Below, one piece after another: positions 1-7,428 of a stretch of DNA of 14,772 bases. The DNA is from an uncultured Granulicatella sp. GTDB lineage: Bacteria > Bacillota > Bacilli > Lactobacillales > Aerococcaceae. The notes under the pieces were generated by a model. The model saw nothing but the letters and a program-made list of their open reading frames with translations. It made no database searches and was not told the origin of the DNA. The translations under genes were made by a program, and so were the position numbers. How positions within the stretch are numbered: the stretch's first letter is position 1; each line of letters starts with the position of its first letter. Location: NCBI GenBank assembly GCA_937891475.1, contig CALATC010000159.1, forward strand, positions 1 to 14,772, written 5' to 3'.

Positions 1-52
1 ATTATAGCATAGGTAGTATCTTTTTGTCTTTTTTTCGTACTTTGTTTCAAAT

Positions 53-87
53 AAAATTCGAGACCAAGGCTCGAATTTTAGCCATGA
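53..87 (-). repeat. Palindromic intergenic repeat module, inverted copy
   Basis: A perfect inverted repeat has 10-base arms AAAATTCGAG (53-62) and CTCGAATTTT (70-79) around a 7-base loop. Read on the minus strand, 53-87 matches 9843-9877 at 34 of 35 bases, including the flanking TCATGGCT. It lies 66 bases past the end of the minus-strand rsmI operon. The hairpin has a T-rich 3' side on the minus strand, so it may also act as that operon's terminator (inference). Identity with the distant copy shows that this is a dispersed repeat and not just a terminator. Confidence 0.8.
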
Positions 88-89
88 GA

Positions 90-102
90 CTCGCGGCGCG
101 AG
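90..102. repeat. Small GC-rich palindrome CTCGCG-G-CGCGAG
   Basis: Six-base perfect arms surround a single base, directly next to the 53-87 repeat module. The 88-122 stretch is markedly GC-richer than the rest of the window, as expected for a structured RNA or DNA hairpin or a foreign repeat. It is probably part of the same mosaic repeat. Its function is unknown. Confidence 0.5.
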
Positions 103-152
103 GCTGCTGGTGACCTTGCCGGCTAAACAAGTCATGTCTATTTTTAGTATAC

Positions 153-1040
153 TTATTCTTGGTGAATCAACTTGTAAACGTCTTGTTTTTTTAGTTGGTT
201 CTGTTTTGCCACCCATTTAATGGCATCTTTTTGAGAAAGGTGTTGGTGTTCCATTGCCCATTGGACTTGTTCTTTTAAACTTAAATGTTCGCAAGAAGCA
301 GTCTCTTCTGTAGCAACACTCGTTGTTACATCTTCAGGACGAGTAGTCCCAATTAAAATACAACATTCTCCTTTCAATTCTTCTTCCTCACAGAGTGTTT
401 TCAACTCTAAAGCAGTTCCACGAATAAATTCTTCATGTTTTTTCGTCAATTCTCGACATAAAACCACTTCTTTTTCTTCACCATAGACTTGAGCAATCAG
501 ACTAAAACAATCTTCTAAACGATAAGGAGACTCATATAAAATCACCGTTTCGCTATGACTCGATAAAGCAGTTAACTCAGCCACTCGATCCTTTTTCTTT
601 CTAGGAAGAAATCCATAAAAATAAAATGGTTGCGGAACTAATCCAGATGCAATAAGTGCAGTAATGGCAGCATTAGCACCCGGTAATGGAATAACCGCAA
701 TTCCTTCTTGAATGCAAGCTTGAACAAGTTCAAATCCTGGATCGCTAATCGAAGGAGTTCCGGCATCACTGACTTGGGCAATATTTTCCCCTTCTTTTAA
801 CCATTCAATAACAGAAGGAATTCGTTCCTGTGTGTTATGTTCATGGAAACTTTTTTGTGGAGTTTGGATTTCAAAATGATTTAATAATTTTTGAGTATGT
901 CTTGTGTCTTCCGCAAGAATAAAATCGACTTCTTGTAATGTTTTAATGGAACGAAAAGTCATATCGTCTAAATTCCCAATAGGAGTAGGAATTAAGTACA
1001 ACTTTCCATAAGGGGATTCTTCAAAACTTTTTTGTCTCAT
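153..1040 (-). CDS. rsmI: 16S rRNA (cytidine(1402)-2'-O)-methyltransferase RsmI
   Basis: RsmI uses S-adenosylmethionine to 2'-O-methylate C1402 in the decoding centre of 16S rRNA and acts in the cytoplasm. The 295-residue protein is of usual family length. It carries the family hallmarks: the N-terminal IPTPIGNLDDMT (about residues 17-28), LAEDTRHT (42-49), SDAGTPSISDPG (91-102) and PLPGANAAITAL (118-129), the glycine-rich SAM-binding features of the tetrapyrrole-methylase fold. The ATG at 1038-1040 follows a strong AGGAGG and overlaps the upstream stop codon in an ATGA arrangement, so translation is probably coupled. It is the last gene of the trmN6-yazA-rsmI operon, whose order matches yabB-yazA-yabC of Bacillus subtilis. 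The C-terminal 40 residues are lysine- and glutamine-rich. Confidence 0.96.
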   Translation of the reverse strand: MRQKSFEESPYGKLYLIPTPIGNLDDMTFRSIKTLQEVDFILAEDTRHTQKLLNHFEIQTPQKSFHEHNTQERIPSVIEWLKEGENIAQVSDAGTPSISDPGFELVQACIQEGIAVIPLPGANAAITALIASGLVPQPFYFYGFLPRKKKDRVAELTALSSHSETVILYESPYRLEDCFSLIAQVYGEEKEVVLCRELTKKHEEFIRGTALELKTLCEEEELKGECCILIGTTRPEDVTTSVATEETASCEHLSLKEQVQWAMEHQHLSQKDAIKWVAKQNQLKKQDVYKLIHQE

Positions 1041-1348
1041 GTTAGTTCCTCCTGTTGTAATAATTGAATGATAGGTTTAGATGTTTTTCGTATTTTCACA
1101 CCTTGCCCTGTTAGATAGTTTATTTTTTGGATACGTGTTTGTTGTTTAAAAGCATATTCTGCTTTCAGCGCTTCGGATTTTGTAGCATATTCTTTAGCAT
1201 ATAATAGGGTAATAGGACGTCTTGTTTTTGTATATTTAGCTCCTGTTCCGTTATTATGAGCAGCAATTCTTTTTTCTACATTTGTCGTATATCCTGTGTA
1301 TAAAGTGTTATCCTTGCATAAGGCAACATATATAAAATGTGTTCCCAT
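1037..1348 (-). CDS. yazA: GIY-YIG nuclease superfamily protein, YazA/UPF0213 type
   Basis: This is a small single-domain protein of 103 residues. The GIY-YIG core is visible as FIYVALC (residues 5-11) and YTGYT (17-21), followed by the conserved arginine in NVEKRIAAHN (23-32) and the family stretch GTGAKYTKTRRP (34-45). Proteins of this group share the fold of UvrC and homing endonucleases, but the cellular role of YazA-type members is not settled. The ATG (1346-1348) lies four bases after the trmN6 stop codon. Its ribosome site is only a GGGG inside the end of the upstream gene, which suggests translational coupling. Location between two RNA methyltransferase genes is a conserved Firmicutes arrangement but does not prove a function. 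Family assignment is firm and activity is unknown. Confidence 0.9.
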   Translation of the reverse strand: MGTHFIYVALCKDNTLYTGYTTNVEKRIAAHNNGTGAKYTKTRRPITLLYAKEYATKSEALKAEYAFKQQTRIQKINYLTGQGVKIRKTSKPIIQLLQQEELT

Positions 1349-1352
1349 CTTT

Positions 1353-2099
1353 TTAACCCCATAATACTTCTTTTAATTTATCCGTATATTCATTATTTTC
1401 ATCGAAAACAGTAATCGGTGGTAAAATACGAACGCCACCTGGTTGTCCATCTTTTATAAATTCGATTAGGACAATATTACTTTCTTTTCCTTCTTTTGGA
1501 TGAATGAACTGAATCCGTTTCGGCTCTAGTCGGTATTGTCTTGCCGTTGTTAAAATATCTGTCAGACGATCTGGACGATGAACAATAAAGGCTTTACCTT
1601 TCATCTTTAGTAATCCGGATATATTTTGTAGCAATTCTTCTAAAGGTAAATGGATTTCATGACGAGCAATGGTGAAAGCTTCTTTTTGATTGACGAGAGC
1701 TTGTTCTTGTAATTTGAAATACGGAGGATTACACGTGATGTAATCGATGGAGTCTTTTTTTAGTACTGTTGTAATTTCTCGAACATCTGCTTGGAGTATT
1801 TCTACTTTTTCTTCTAGTTGATTGAGTTGAATGGTTCGATTTGCCATATCACATAATGCGTCTTGTAATTCAACGCCGATAATTTTATTTTTTGTTTTAG
1901 CACTGAGTAAAAAGCTGACGACTCCATTTCCTGTACATAAGTCTACAATCGTTGCTTTTCTTTGCTGAGGGATAGTAGCAAAGTCACTTAATAATACTGC
2001 ATCAATTGAAAAGGAAAATACTTCTGAACTTTGGATAATATCAATATTTTCTCGTTCTAATCTATCTAATCTTTCATGTGGTTTTAACTCAATCGTCAT
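1353..2099 (-). CDS. trmN6: tRNA1(Val) adenine-37 N6-methyltransferase-like protein (TrmN6/YabB)
   Basis: This 248-residue Rossmann-fold methyltransferase has a SAM-binding motif I, DLCTGNG (residues 53-59), an acidic motif II around GVELQ (75-79), and the catalytic NPPY (124-127) typical of N6-adenine methyltransferases. Full-length similarity is to the YabB/TrmN6 family, which in E. coli methylates A37 of tRNA1(Val). The exact substrate in Gram-positives is inferred. The ATG at 2097-2099 is preceded by AAGGAG at good spacing. It is the first gene of the minus-strand operon, 4 bases upstream of yazA. Confidence 0.9.
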   Translation of the reverse strand: MTIELKPHERLDRLERENIDIIQSSEVFSFSIDAVLLSDFATIPQQRKATIVDLCTGNGVVSFLLSAKTKNKIIGVELQDALCDMANRTIQLNQLEEKVEILQADVREITTVLKKDSIDYITCNPPYFKLQEQALVNQKEAFTIARHEIHLPLEELLQNISGLLKMKGKAFIVHRPDRLTDILTTARQYRLEPKRIQFIHPKEGKESNIVLIEFIKDGQPGGVRILPPITVFDENNEYTDKLKEVLWG

Positions 2100-2134
2100 A
2101 AAGGCTCCTTACATTTATCCAATATAGTAGGTTT

Positions 2135-2165
2135 ATTTTAGCATAGAAGAGAAAACTCTGCACAA
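2135..2165 (-). promoter_or_regulatory. Probable promoter of the trmN6-yazA-rsmI operon
   Basis: On the minus strand an extended -10, TGCTAAAAT (2135-2143), lies 19 bases after a weak -35, TTGTGC (2160-2165). It sits about 35 bases upstream of the trmN6 ATG. The spacing is longer than ideal, so the extended -10 would carry most of the recognition. This is a motif reading only. Confidence 0.45.
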
Positions 2166-2188
2166 AAATATATTTTTAAGAATCAAAC

Positions 2189-2209
2189 TTAAGACCTATG
2201 ACATCTGAA
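2189..2209. promoter_or_regulatory. Imperfect dyad over the liaX -35, candidate operator
   Basis: TTAAGA and TCTGAA (5 of 6 bases complementary) are separated by 9 bases and enclose the proposed -35 hexamer. In enterococci liaXYZ is controlled by the response regulator LiaR, which binds dyad-like boxes upstream of its targets. Assignment of this dyad to a LiaR-like protein is inference, and no liaFSR genes are in the window. Confidence 0.3.
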
Positions 2210-2226
2210 AAGGAAAAAGGCATAAT
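2198..2226 (+). promoter_or_regulatory. Probable liaXYZ promoter
   Basis: ATGACA (2198-2203) and CATAAT (2221-2226) are separated by exactly 17 bases and lie about 43 bases upstream of the liaX start. Each hexamer deviates from consensus by one base. The -35 is covered by the imperfect dyad at 2189-2209, which could allow control by a regulator. Confidence 0.5.
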
Positions 2227-2268
2227 AATCTTGTAAATGAAATTAGTAAATAAATGGAGGAATCCGAT

Positions 2269-3744
2269 ATGAATGAAAAAGAACGTATTTTAGATTTAGT
2301 TAAAAAAGGAGTGATTAGCTCGCAAGAAGCAATTTCCTTATTAGAAGAGCTAGGAAAAAATCAAGGAGAAGCTTCAAAAGTGAGTGAGCAAGAGAAAAAA
2401 GATGCATCAGCTTATCAAAAAGAAGATGAAAAACGATTCGATACAGTGTTAGATAGCCTAGCTTCTGTTGTTACGAATTTTTCAAGTGAATGGGATGAAG
2501 AATTTGAAACATTAAACCAAGTGACTCAACAAGTAAAACAAAAAGAAGAACGAATTGAAGAACTTCATACAGCAAAAGCATTAGACAAACTAACTGTAGA
2601 ACAAGAAATGGAATTACAAAGACTCACTGAAGAGTTAGAAGTCTTACGTTCTCAACAAAGAAGTTTAGAAGAAGAGAAAAAAGCAGCACAAGAGGATATG
2701 AAACGATTGAAAAAAGAAGAGTTGGACGAAAAACTTAAAAAAGCTAAACAAAAAATTGAAGAAACAGATTGGCAACAAACAACAAGCGATTCTTTATCAC
2801 AATTAGGAGGAATCATTGGACGCTTTGCAGGACAATTTGCGAAAGCAGCTGCTGAAACAGCTCGTAATGTAAGTGTTACGATTAAAGATCATCCAAGTTT
2901 TTCAACGATGTCTCCATTTTTCTATAAAACCAATCATTCGTATGCATTTGAAGAAGAGTTTGGAGAAATTGGAATTATTGAAATTAAAGTGGCAAATGGT
3001 GATATCAAAATGAAAACAGCACCTCAATCAACTGTAACGATTGAAGGAGAATTTCGATTAAATGAAGAGTTTGAAACGGAAGAAGAAATTGAACAATATA
3101 TTAATGAGCGATTGAATGTTAGTCTAGAGAACGATACATTTAAATTCTTTGTCCCAAGTAAAAAAGTTTACGCAGATGTTACTTTTGTTTTCCCAGAAAA
3201 AGACTATGATTATGTCAGTGTCAAAGGATTGAATAGTGGGATTCGAATGAAAGATTTCACAGGAAAAGATTTTTATGCAGAATCACAAAATGGAGAAGTT
3301 TCTGTTAAAAATGTGAGTGGAACAATGTTAGAACTGACAAGTAAAAACGGAACGATTAAACAATTAGAGGGACAATTCAAAGATTCTATTTTAGATGGAA
3401 CAAATGGTAATATTATTTTTGATGCAGAAGCAGAAAGTGTAACACTAAAAACAGTGAATGGTTCTATTAAAGTGAAGAAAGTATCTCCAAATGCCAAACA
3501 AATTTTAGCTAAAACGGTTAATGGAAGTGTACATTTAGACGTGCCTGAATCAGTAGAATTAGAAGCAGCTTTAAGTACCTCACTAGGAAAATTACATTAT
3601 GATGATGCACAATATGAAGTCATTAAACATGAAAAAACAGTGACAAGTCATTCCGTTGTTTTAAGAAGACAAAAAGAAGTAGTTCCTGTTAGAATTACTG
3701 GGAAAACAACGACTGGAAGTGTGACGTTAAATTCGGTACAATAG
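2269..3744 (+). CDS. liaX: LiaX-like envelope stress protein (YvlB-type N-terminus, DUF4097 C-terminus)
   Basis: This is a 491-residue protein. Residues 1-30 form a short helical domain (NEKERILDLVKKGVISSQEA) typical of YvlB/LiaX N-termini. A long charged coiled coil follows (about 85-168), then a small glycine- and alanine-rich helical stretch (about 180-205). The C-terminal half (about 225-491) is beta-rich, with repeated NG/TNG turns such as KTVNGSIKVKK and KTTTGSVTLN, as in DUF4097 proteins. No signal peptide is seen. In Enterococcus, LiaX senses daptomycin and antimicrobial peptides and restrains the LiaFSR response; that role is inferred here from architecture and from the liaY-liaZ-hprK neighbourhood. 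An in-frame ATG at 2254 exists, but it contains the GGAGG (2256-2260) that serves the ATG at 2269 with 8-base spacing, so 2269 is preferred. Confidence 0.88.
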   Translation: MNEKERILDLVKKGVISSQEAISLLEELGKNQGEASKVSEQEKKDASAYQKEDEKRFDTVLDSLASVVTNFSSEWDEEFETLNQVTQQVKQKEERIEELHTAKALDKLTVEQEMELQRLTEELEVLRSQQRSLEEEKKAAQEDMKRLKKEELDEKLKKAKQKIEETDWQQTTSDSLSQLGGIIGRFAGQFAKAAAETARNVSVTIKDHPSFSTMSPFFYKTNHSYAFEEEFGEIGIIEIKVANGDIKMKTAPQSTVTIEGEFRLNEEFETEEEIEQYINERLNVSLENDTFKFFVPSKKVYADVTFVFPEKDYDYVSVKGLNSGIRMKDFTGKDFYAESQNGEVSVKNVSGTMLELTSKNGTIKQLEGQFKDSILDGTNGNIIFDAEAESVTLKTVNGSIKVKKVSPNAKQILAKTVNGSVHLDVPESVELEAALSTSLGKLHYDDAQYEVIKHEKTVTSHSVVLRRQKEVVPVRITGKTTTGSVTLNSVQ

Positions 3745-3771
3745 AGATAAATTCGTAAAAAGGAGAACATT

Positions 3772-4050
3772 ATGAAAAGAAAAAGATTAATGCGTTCAAA
3801 AGATAATCGTATATTAGCAGGGGTTATTGGAGGAATAGCAGAATATTTAGATGTTGACGCAAGTATTTTAAGAGTCATCTTTGTATTTCTAACATGGTCA
3901 GGAATGCCAATCTTATTATATATTTTATTAGCGATTATTATGCCGTCCGAAAAAAGACCGGTGAATAGAAACTATTATGATCCAAATTATCGACCAAGAA
4001 AAGAAGCTCGAAAAGTCGAAGAAGATGATTCTGATTGGAGTGACTTCTAG
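3772..4050 (+). CDS. liaY: PspC-domain membrane protein (LiaY-like)
   Basis: This 92-residue protein has a PspC domain over about residues 5-60: a basic start (KRKRLMRSKDNRILAGV), the conserved GGIAEYLDVD (20-29), and a hydrophobic membrane segment at about 36-58. A charged cytoplasmic tail follows (RNYYDPNYRPRKEARK and an acidic end). The gene has a good AAGGAG six bases before the ATG. It sits between liaX and liaZ as in the enterococcal liaXYZ operon, where LiaY links LiaX to membrane remodelling and cardiolipin redistribution. That role is transferred by synteny. The family assignment is secure. Confidence 0.92.
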   Translation: MKRKRLMRSKDNRILAGVIGGIAEYLDVDASILRVIFVFLTWSGMPILLYILLAIIMPSEKRPVNRNYYDPNYRPRKEARKVEEDDSDWSDF

Positions 4051-4054
4051 GTAA

Positions 4055-4402
4055 ATGTTTTTAAGAAAAATCGCTATTAACACAGTAGGATTTATGGTCA
4101 TTGCAGCATTGCTTCCTCAATTTGTTGTAACCAATTGGGGGTCAGCTTTGTTTGCGGCGATTGTTTTATCGATTTTAAATGTTGTCGTGAGACCGATTTT
4201 GATGATTGCCTTTATTCCATTAATTGCGGCAAGTTTTGGTGTGTTTATGTTAATTATTAATGCGCTAATGCTGTGGTTAATGATGGGAATTGTCCCAGGG
4301 ATTCACGTTACATCATTTTGGATGTTAATCGTTGTCAGTGTATTATTAAATATTTTTAGAAAATTTGTTGAAAATTTCTTCAAGGAGGAAGAATATTATT
4401 AG
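4055..4402 (+). CDS. liaZ: Phage-holin-family/YvlD-like membrane protein (LiaZ-like)
   Basis: This 115-residue, very hydrophobic protein has about four membrane segments (roughly residues 5-25, 29-52, 56-80 and 88-105). It contains the family signature LNVVVRPILMIAFIPL, which is typical of YvlD/DUF360 proteins annotated as 'phage holin family'; nothing indicates a lytic role. It is the third gene of the liaXYZ arrangement. The ATG comes four bases after the liaY stop and has no convincing Shine-Dalgarno sequence (the nearest GGAG is 14 bases upstream), so it probably depends on translational coupling to liaY. A terminator follows directly. Confidence 0.88.
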   Translation: MFLRKIAINTVGFMVIAALLPQFVVTNWGSALFAAIVLSILNVVVRPILMIAFIPLIAASFGVFMLIINALMLWLMMGIVPGIHVTSFWMLIVVSVLLNIFRKFVENFFKEEEYY

Positions 4403-4405
4403 GAT

Positions 4406-4460
4406 AAAAATGACTTTTCATGAGTAGTAATAAACAGCTACTGTGGAGAGTCATTTTTTG
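4406..4460 (+). terminator. Intrinsic terminator of liaXYZ
   Basis: A stem of AAAAATGACT (4406-4415) with AGTCATTTTT (4449-4458) encloses a smaller AGTAG/CTACT helix and runs into a T tract. It starts four bases after the liaZ stop. The A/T symmetry means it might work in both directions. Confidence 0.85.
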
Positions 4461-4539
4461 TTTCAGTTATCTGGACTTAGAAAAGTATTAGAGAATCTAT
4501 AAAGATTTGGTATAGCATTACCCGAGAAGTGTAAAAATG

Positions 4540-4548
4540 TGGTATGAT
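4540..4548 (+). promoter_or_regulatory. Extended -10 promoter of hprK operon
   Basis: TGGTATGAT (TG-n-TATGAT) lies 31 bases upstream of the hprK ATG, with no good -35 hexamer at 16-18 bases. An extended -10 can compensate for this. It follows the liaXYZ terminator, so hprK-lgt-gpsA-galU appears to be a separate transcription unit. Confidence 0.6.
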
Positions 4549-4579
4549 AGAATAGAATAAGTAGAAAATGAGGGATGAT

Positions 4580-5512
4580 ATGAAATCAATCGTAACAGTA
4601 GAAAAACTGGCTGAAAAACTTCATTTAAAACCATTACATGGTTTAGAATATTTAGATCGTGAAATTACAACTAGTGAAATTTCAAGACCAGGCTTAGAAT
4701 TAGCAGGATACTTTAACTTTTATCCAGCAGAAAGAATACAATTATTAGGAAGAACTGAATTATCATTTGCTGAGCAATTATCTTCACGTACAAGATTAAA
4801 AACAATGCGTCGATTATGTACGCCTGACACACCGTGCTTTGTAGTGTCTAGAAAATTATTACCTCCTGAAGAATTAATTGAAGCAGCAGAGGAAGCAAAA
4901 ATTCCAATTTTACAAGCGAGTTCAAGAACGACTCATGTATCGAGTAGTGTTACAAACTATTTAGAAAGTAGATTAGCTCCTCGTACGTCAATGCACGGCG
5001 TATTAGTGGACGTCTATGGAATTGGAATGCTCATTACTGGTGAAAGTGGTGTTGGTAAATCTGAGACAGCTTTAGAATTAGTTCAAAAAGGTCACCGTCT
5101 AGTAGCCGATGACCGAGTAGAATTATACCAACACGATGAGTTAACGCTTGTAGGTGAAGCACCTGAAATTTTAAATAATTTAATTGAAATTCGTGGAATC
5201 GGAATTGTCGATGTAATGACGTTGTTTGGAGCAGGAGCTATTTTAGATACAAAACAAGTAGATTTATTAGTACATTTAGAAAACTGGACACCAGATAAAC
5301 AATATGATCGTTTAGGAAGAGCTGTTGAAACGACTGAAGTGATGGGAGTAAGCATTCCAAAAATGAGAATTCCTGTAAAAACTGGTCGAAATGTTTCTAT
5401 TATTTTAGAAGTTGCAGCGATGAATTTCCGTGCGAAAAAAATGGGATTTGATGCTACAAAAACATTTACAGAACGTTTAGAACAGTTAATCGCTGAAAAC
5501 AGCGAACATTAG
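4580..5512 (+). CDS. hprK: HPr(Ser) kinase/phosphorylase
   Basis: HprK phosphorylates HPr of the sugar phosphotransferase system on Ser46 and also removes that phosphate. It thereby sets carbon catabolite repression and inducer exclusion in the cytoplasm. The 310-residue length fits the family. Visible features are the N-terminal ISRPGLELAGYF, the conserved His139 in SMHGVLVDVYG, the Walker A loop GESGVGKS (154-161) and the HprK signature EIRGIGIVDVMTLFGAGA (about 203-220). An in-frame ATG at 4568 is less likely, because GAGGG (4570-4574) gives 5-base spacing to the ATG at 4580 and homologues begin at this point. The AGGAGG for lgt overlaps the end of this gene. Confidence 0.97.
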   Translation: MKSIVTVEKLAEKLHLKPLHGLEYLDREITTSEISRPGLELAGYFNFYPAERIQLLGRTELSFAEQLSSRTRLKTMRRLCTPDTPCFVVSRKLLPPEELIEAAEEAKIPILQASSRTTHVSSSVTNYLESRLAPRTSMHGVLVDVYGIGMLITGESGVGKSETALELVQKGHRLVADDRVELYQHDELTLVGEAPEILNNLIEIRGIGIVDVMTLFGAGAILDTKQVDLLVHLENWTPDKQYDRLGRAVETTEVMGVSIPKMRIPVKTGRNVSIILEVAAMNFRAKKMGFDATKTFTERLEQLIAENSEH

Positions 5513-5523
5513 GAGGCGATTGT

Positions 5524-6372
5524 ATGAATGAAATTTTACTTCAAACGATTAATCCTATAGCCATTGAAATTGGTAGTTTGCAAGTTCGTTGGTATGGCAT
5601 TATTATTGCTTCAGCGATTTATATTGCAGCTACTCTAGCAGATAGAGAAGCTACGAAAAAAGGATTTCGTAAAGACTTTGTAGTTGATTTAGTATTTTGG
5701 GCCATTCCATTAGCCTTTTTAGGAGCAAGATTATATTATGTCTTGTTTGAATGGAAACATTATATTTCTAACCCAATTGATATTATTAAAATTTGGGAAG
5801 GCGGCATTGCCATTTATGGTGGATTAATTGCCGGGGCTTTAACAACGTATTGGTTTTGTAAAAAAGAAGAAGTTTCCTTTATTTTGTTATTAGATATTTT
5901 AGCGCCTGTTGTATTGTTAGCACAGTCTATTGGACGTTGGGGGAATTTCACGAATCAGGAAGCTCATGGAGCAGAAGTTACGAGACAATTTCTAGAAAAT
6001 CTTCATTTACCAAGTTTTATTATTGAGCAAATGAATATTAATGGTGTTTATTATCATCCAACTTTTTTATATGAATCTTTATGGTCAGCTTTAGGGGTTA
6101 TTTTATTACTAGTTTTAAGAAAGAAAGCTCCTATCAAAGTTGGGGAAATTGCAGCGACCTATTTAATTTGGTATGGATGCGGTCGTTTTGTCATTGAAGG
6201 AATGCGTACAGATAGTTTATGGCTATTTGGAGTAATTCGTATTTCTCAAGCATTATCTTTAGTCCTAGTGATTGGAGCAATTGTTTGGGTATGGATGCAA
6301 AGAAAAAATCATCCACAGAGACCTACTTATGTATCCGTTGATGATCCAAAATCATCGGATTTATGGATTTAA
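5524..6372 (+). CDS. lgt: Prolipoprotein diacylglyceryl transferase
   Basis: Lgt moves the diacylglyceryl group of phosphatidylglycerol onto the lipobox cysteine of prolipoproteins in the cytoplasmic membrane, the first step of lipoprotein maturation. The 282-residue protein has about seven hydrophobic segments. It carries the Lgt signature GRWGNFTNQEAHG at about residues 137-149, GGIAIYGGLIAG in the loop region, and the C-terminal GRFVIEGMRTDS. The start has a strong AGGAGG 8 bases upstream. It lies 11 bases after hprK and 12 before gpsA, so it is in one operon with them. The 5' cluster with hprK is standard in Firmicutes. Confidence 0.97.
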   Translation: MNEILLQTINPIAIEIGSLQVRWYGIIIASAIYIAATLADREATKKGFRKDFVVDLVFWAIPLAFLGARLYYVLFEWKHYISNPIDIIKIWEGGIAIYGGLIAGALTTYWFCKKEEVSFILLLDILAPVVLLAQSIGRWGNFTNQEAHGAEVTRQFLENLHLPSFIIEQMNINGVYYHPTFLYESLWSALGVILLLVLRKKAPIKVGEIAATYLIWYGCGRFVIEGMRTDSLWLFGVIRISQALSLVLVIGAIVWVWMQRKNHPQRPTYVSVDDPKSSDLWI

Positions 6373-6384
6373 AGGAGTCAGTTT

Positions 6385-7428
6385 ATGAAACAAAAAATTG
6401 CAATTTTAGGAGCGGGTTCTTGGGGAACAGCACTGGCTATGGTTTTACAAGACAATGGTCATGAAGTGTGCTTATGGGGAAATAATGCTTCTCAAATTGA
6501 AGAAATTAATTCAAATCATACAAATCATCAATATTTACCAGAAGTCATTCTAAATGAAGAGATTCATGCTACAACAGATTTAGAAAAAGCATTAACAGGT
6601 GCAAATGCTATTCTGTTTGTACTTCCAACTAAGGTTATTCGTTTAGTAGCTAAACAAGTAGCTCCTTTATTAGAAGGCAATCCTGTGATTATTCATGCGA
6701 GTAAAGGATTAGAACAAGAAAGTTATTTGAGAATTTCTGAAATTTTAAAACAAGAATTACCGAGAGAAAAGTATGAAGAGATTGTCGTACTTTCTGGTCC
6801 AAGTCATGCGGAAGAAGTTGCTAAAAAAGATTTAACAACGATTACTGCTGCGTGTACTGAATTATCCTCTGCACAAGTTGTTCAACAATTATTTAGTAAT
6901 TCGTACTTCAGAGTGTACACGAATACGGATGTTATTGGCGTTGAATTAGGAGCAGCGTTGAAAAACGTTATCGCAGTAGGTGCTGGTGCCTTACATGGTT
7001 TAGGCTATGGCGATAATGCTAAAGCTGCTTTAATGACTCGTGGATTAGCAGAAATCAGTCGTTTAGGAATTGCTTTTGGAGCAGATCCACTAACGTTTAT
7101 TGGGTTAAGTGGAGTGGGCGATTTAATTGTAACCTGTACAAGTATTCATTCTAGAAACTGGCGTGCAGGAGATCAACTAGGTCAAGGAAAATCATTAGAA
7201 GATGTCCTAGAAAATATGGGCATGGTTGTTGAAGGTGTTCAAACATGTAAAGCAGCTTATGAATTAGCCCAGGAAAAAGGAATTGAAATGCCAATTACGA
7301 ATGCTGTTTACAATATTTTATATAATGGGAAAAATATTAAAACAGAAGTTTTACAATTGATGGAAAGAGAAAGAAAATCAGAAGTATCCTTAAAATCACA
7401 TCAAGAACAAATGGAGGGGTTACAATGA
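6385..7428 (+). CDS. gpsA: NAD(P)H-dependent glycerol-3-phosphate dehydrogenase
   Basis: GpsA reduces dihydroxyacetone phosphate to sn-glycerol-3-phosphate, the backbone for phospholipids and teichoic acids. The 347-residue protein starts with the dinucleotide-binding loop [11 protein letters not shown] (residues 8-18). It has SGPSHAEEV in the middle, a conserved lysine at about 193 in [12 protein letters not shown], and a [14 protein letters not shown] helix typical of the catalytic domain. AAGGAG precedes the ATG. Its TGA overlaps the galU ATG by four bases (ATGA), and GGAGGGG inside its last codons serves galU. With lgt upstream, the operon ties glycerophospholipid supply to lipoprotein lipidation. 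Confidence 0.97.
   Translation: MKQKIAILGAGSWGTALAMVLQDNGHEVCLWGNNASQIEEINSNHTNHQYLPEVILNEEIHATTDLEKALTGANAILFVLPTKVIRLVAKQVAPLLEGNPVIIHASKGLEQESYLRISEILKQELPREKYEEIVVLSGPSHAEEVAKKDLTTITAACTELSSAQVVQQLFSNSYFRVYTNTDVIGVELGAALKNVIAVGAGALHGLGYGDNAKAALMTRGLAEISRLGIAFGADPLTFIGLSGVGDLIVTCTSIHSRNWRAGDQLGQGKSLEDVLENMGMVVEGVQTCKAAYELAQEKGIEMPITNAVYNILYNGKNIKTEVLQLMERERKSEVSLKSHQEQMEGLQ

Noticed and set aside
2254..2268. Upstream in-frame ATG for liaX
   Set aside because: The bases form the GGAGG ribosome site for the ATG at 2269.
3273..3878. Two minus-strand frames across the end of liaX and start of liaY
   Set aside because: They are antisense to well-supported genes, with no start signals and no family features.
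4055..4402. Prophage holin
   Set aside because: The family name 'phage holin' is misleading; the YvlD signature and liaXYZ context indicate a chromosomal envelope stress gene, with no phage genes nearby.
5092..5355. Minus-strand frame within hprK
   Set aside because: Overlaps the Walker A to signature region of HprK; protein composition is not plausible.
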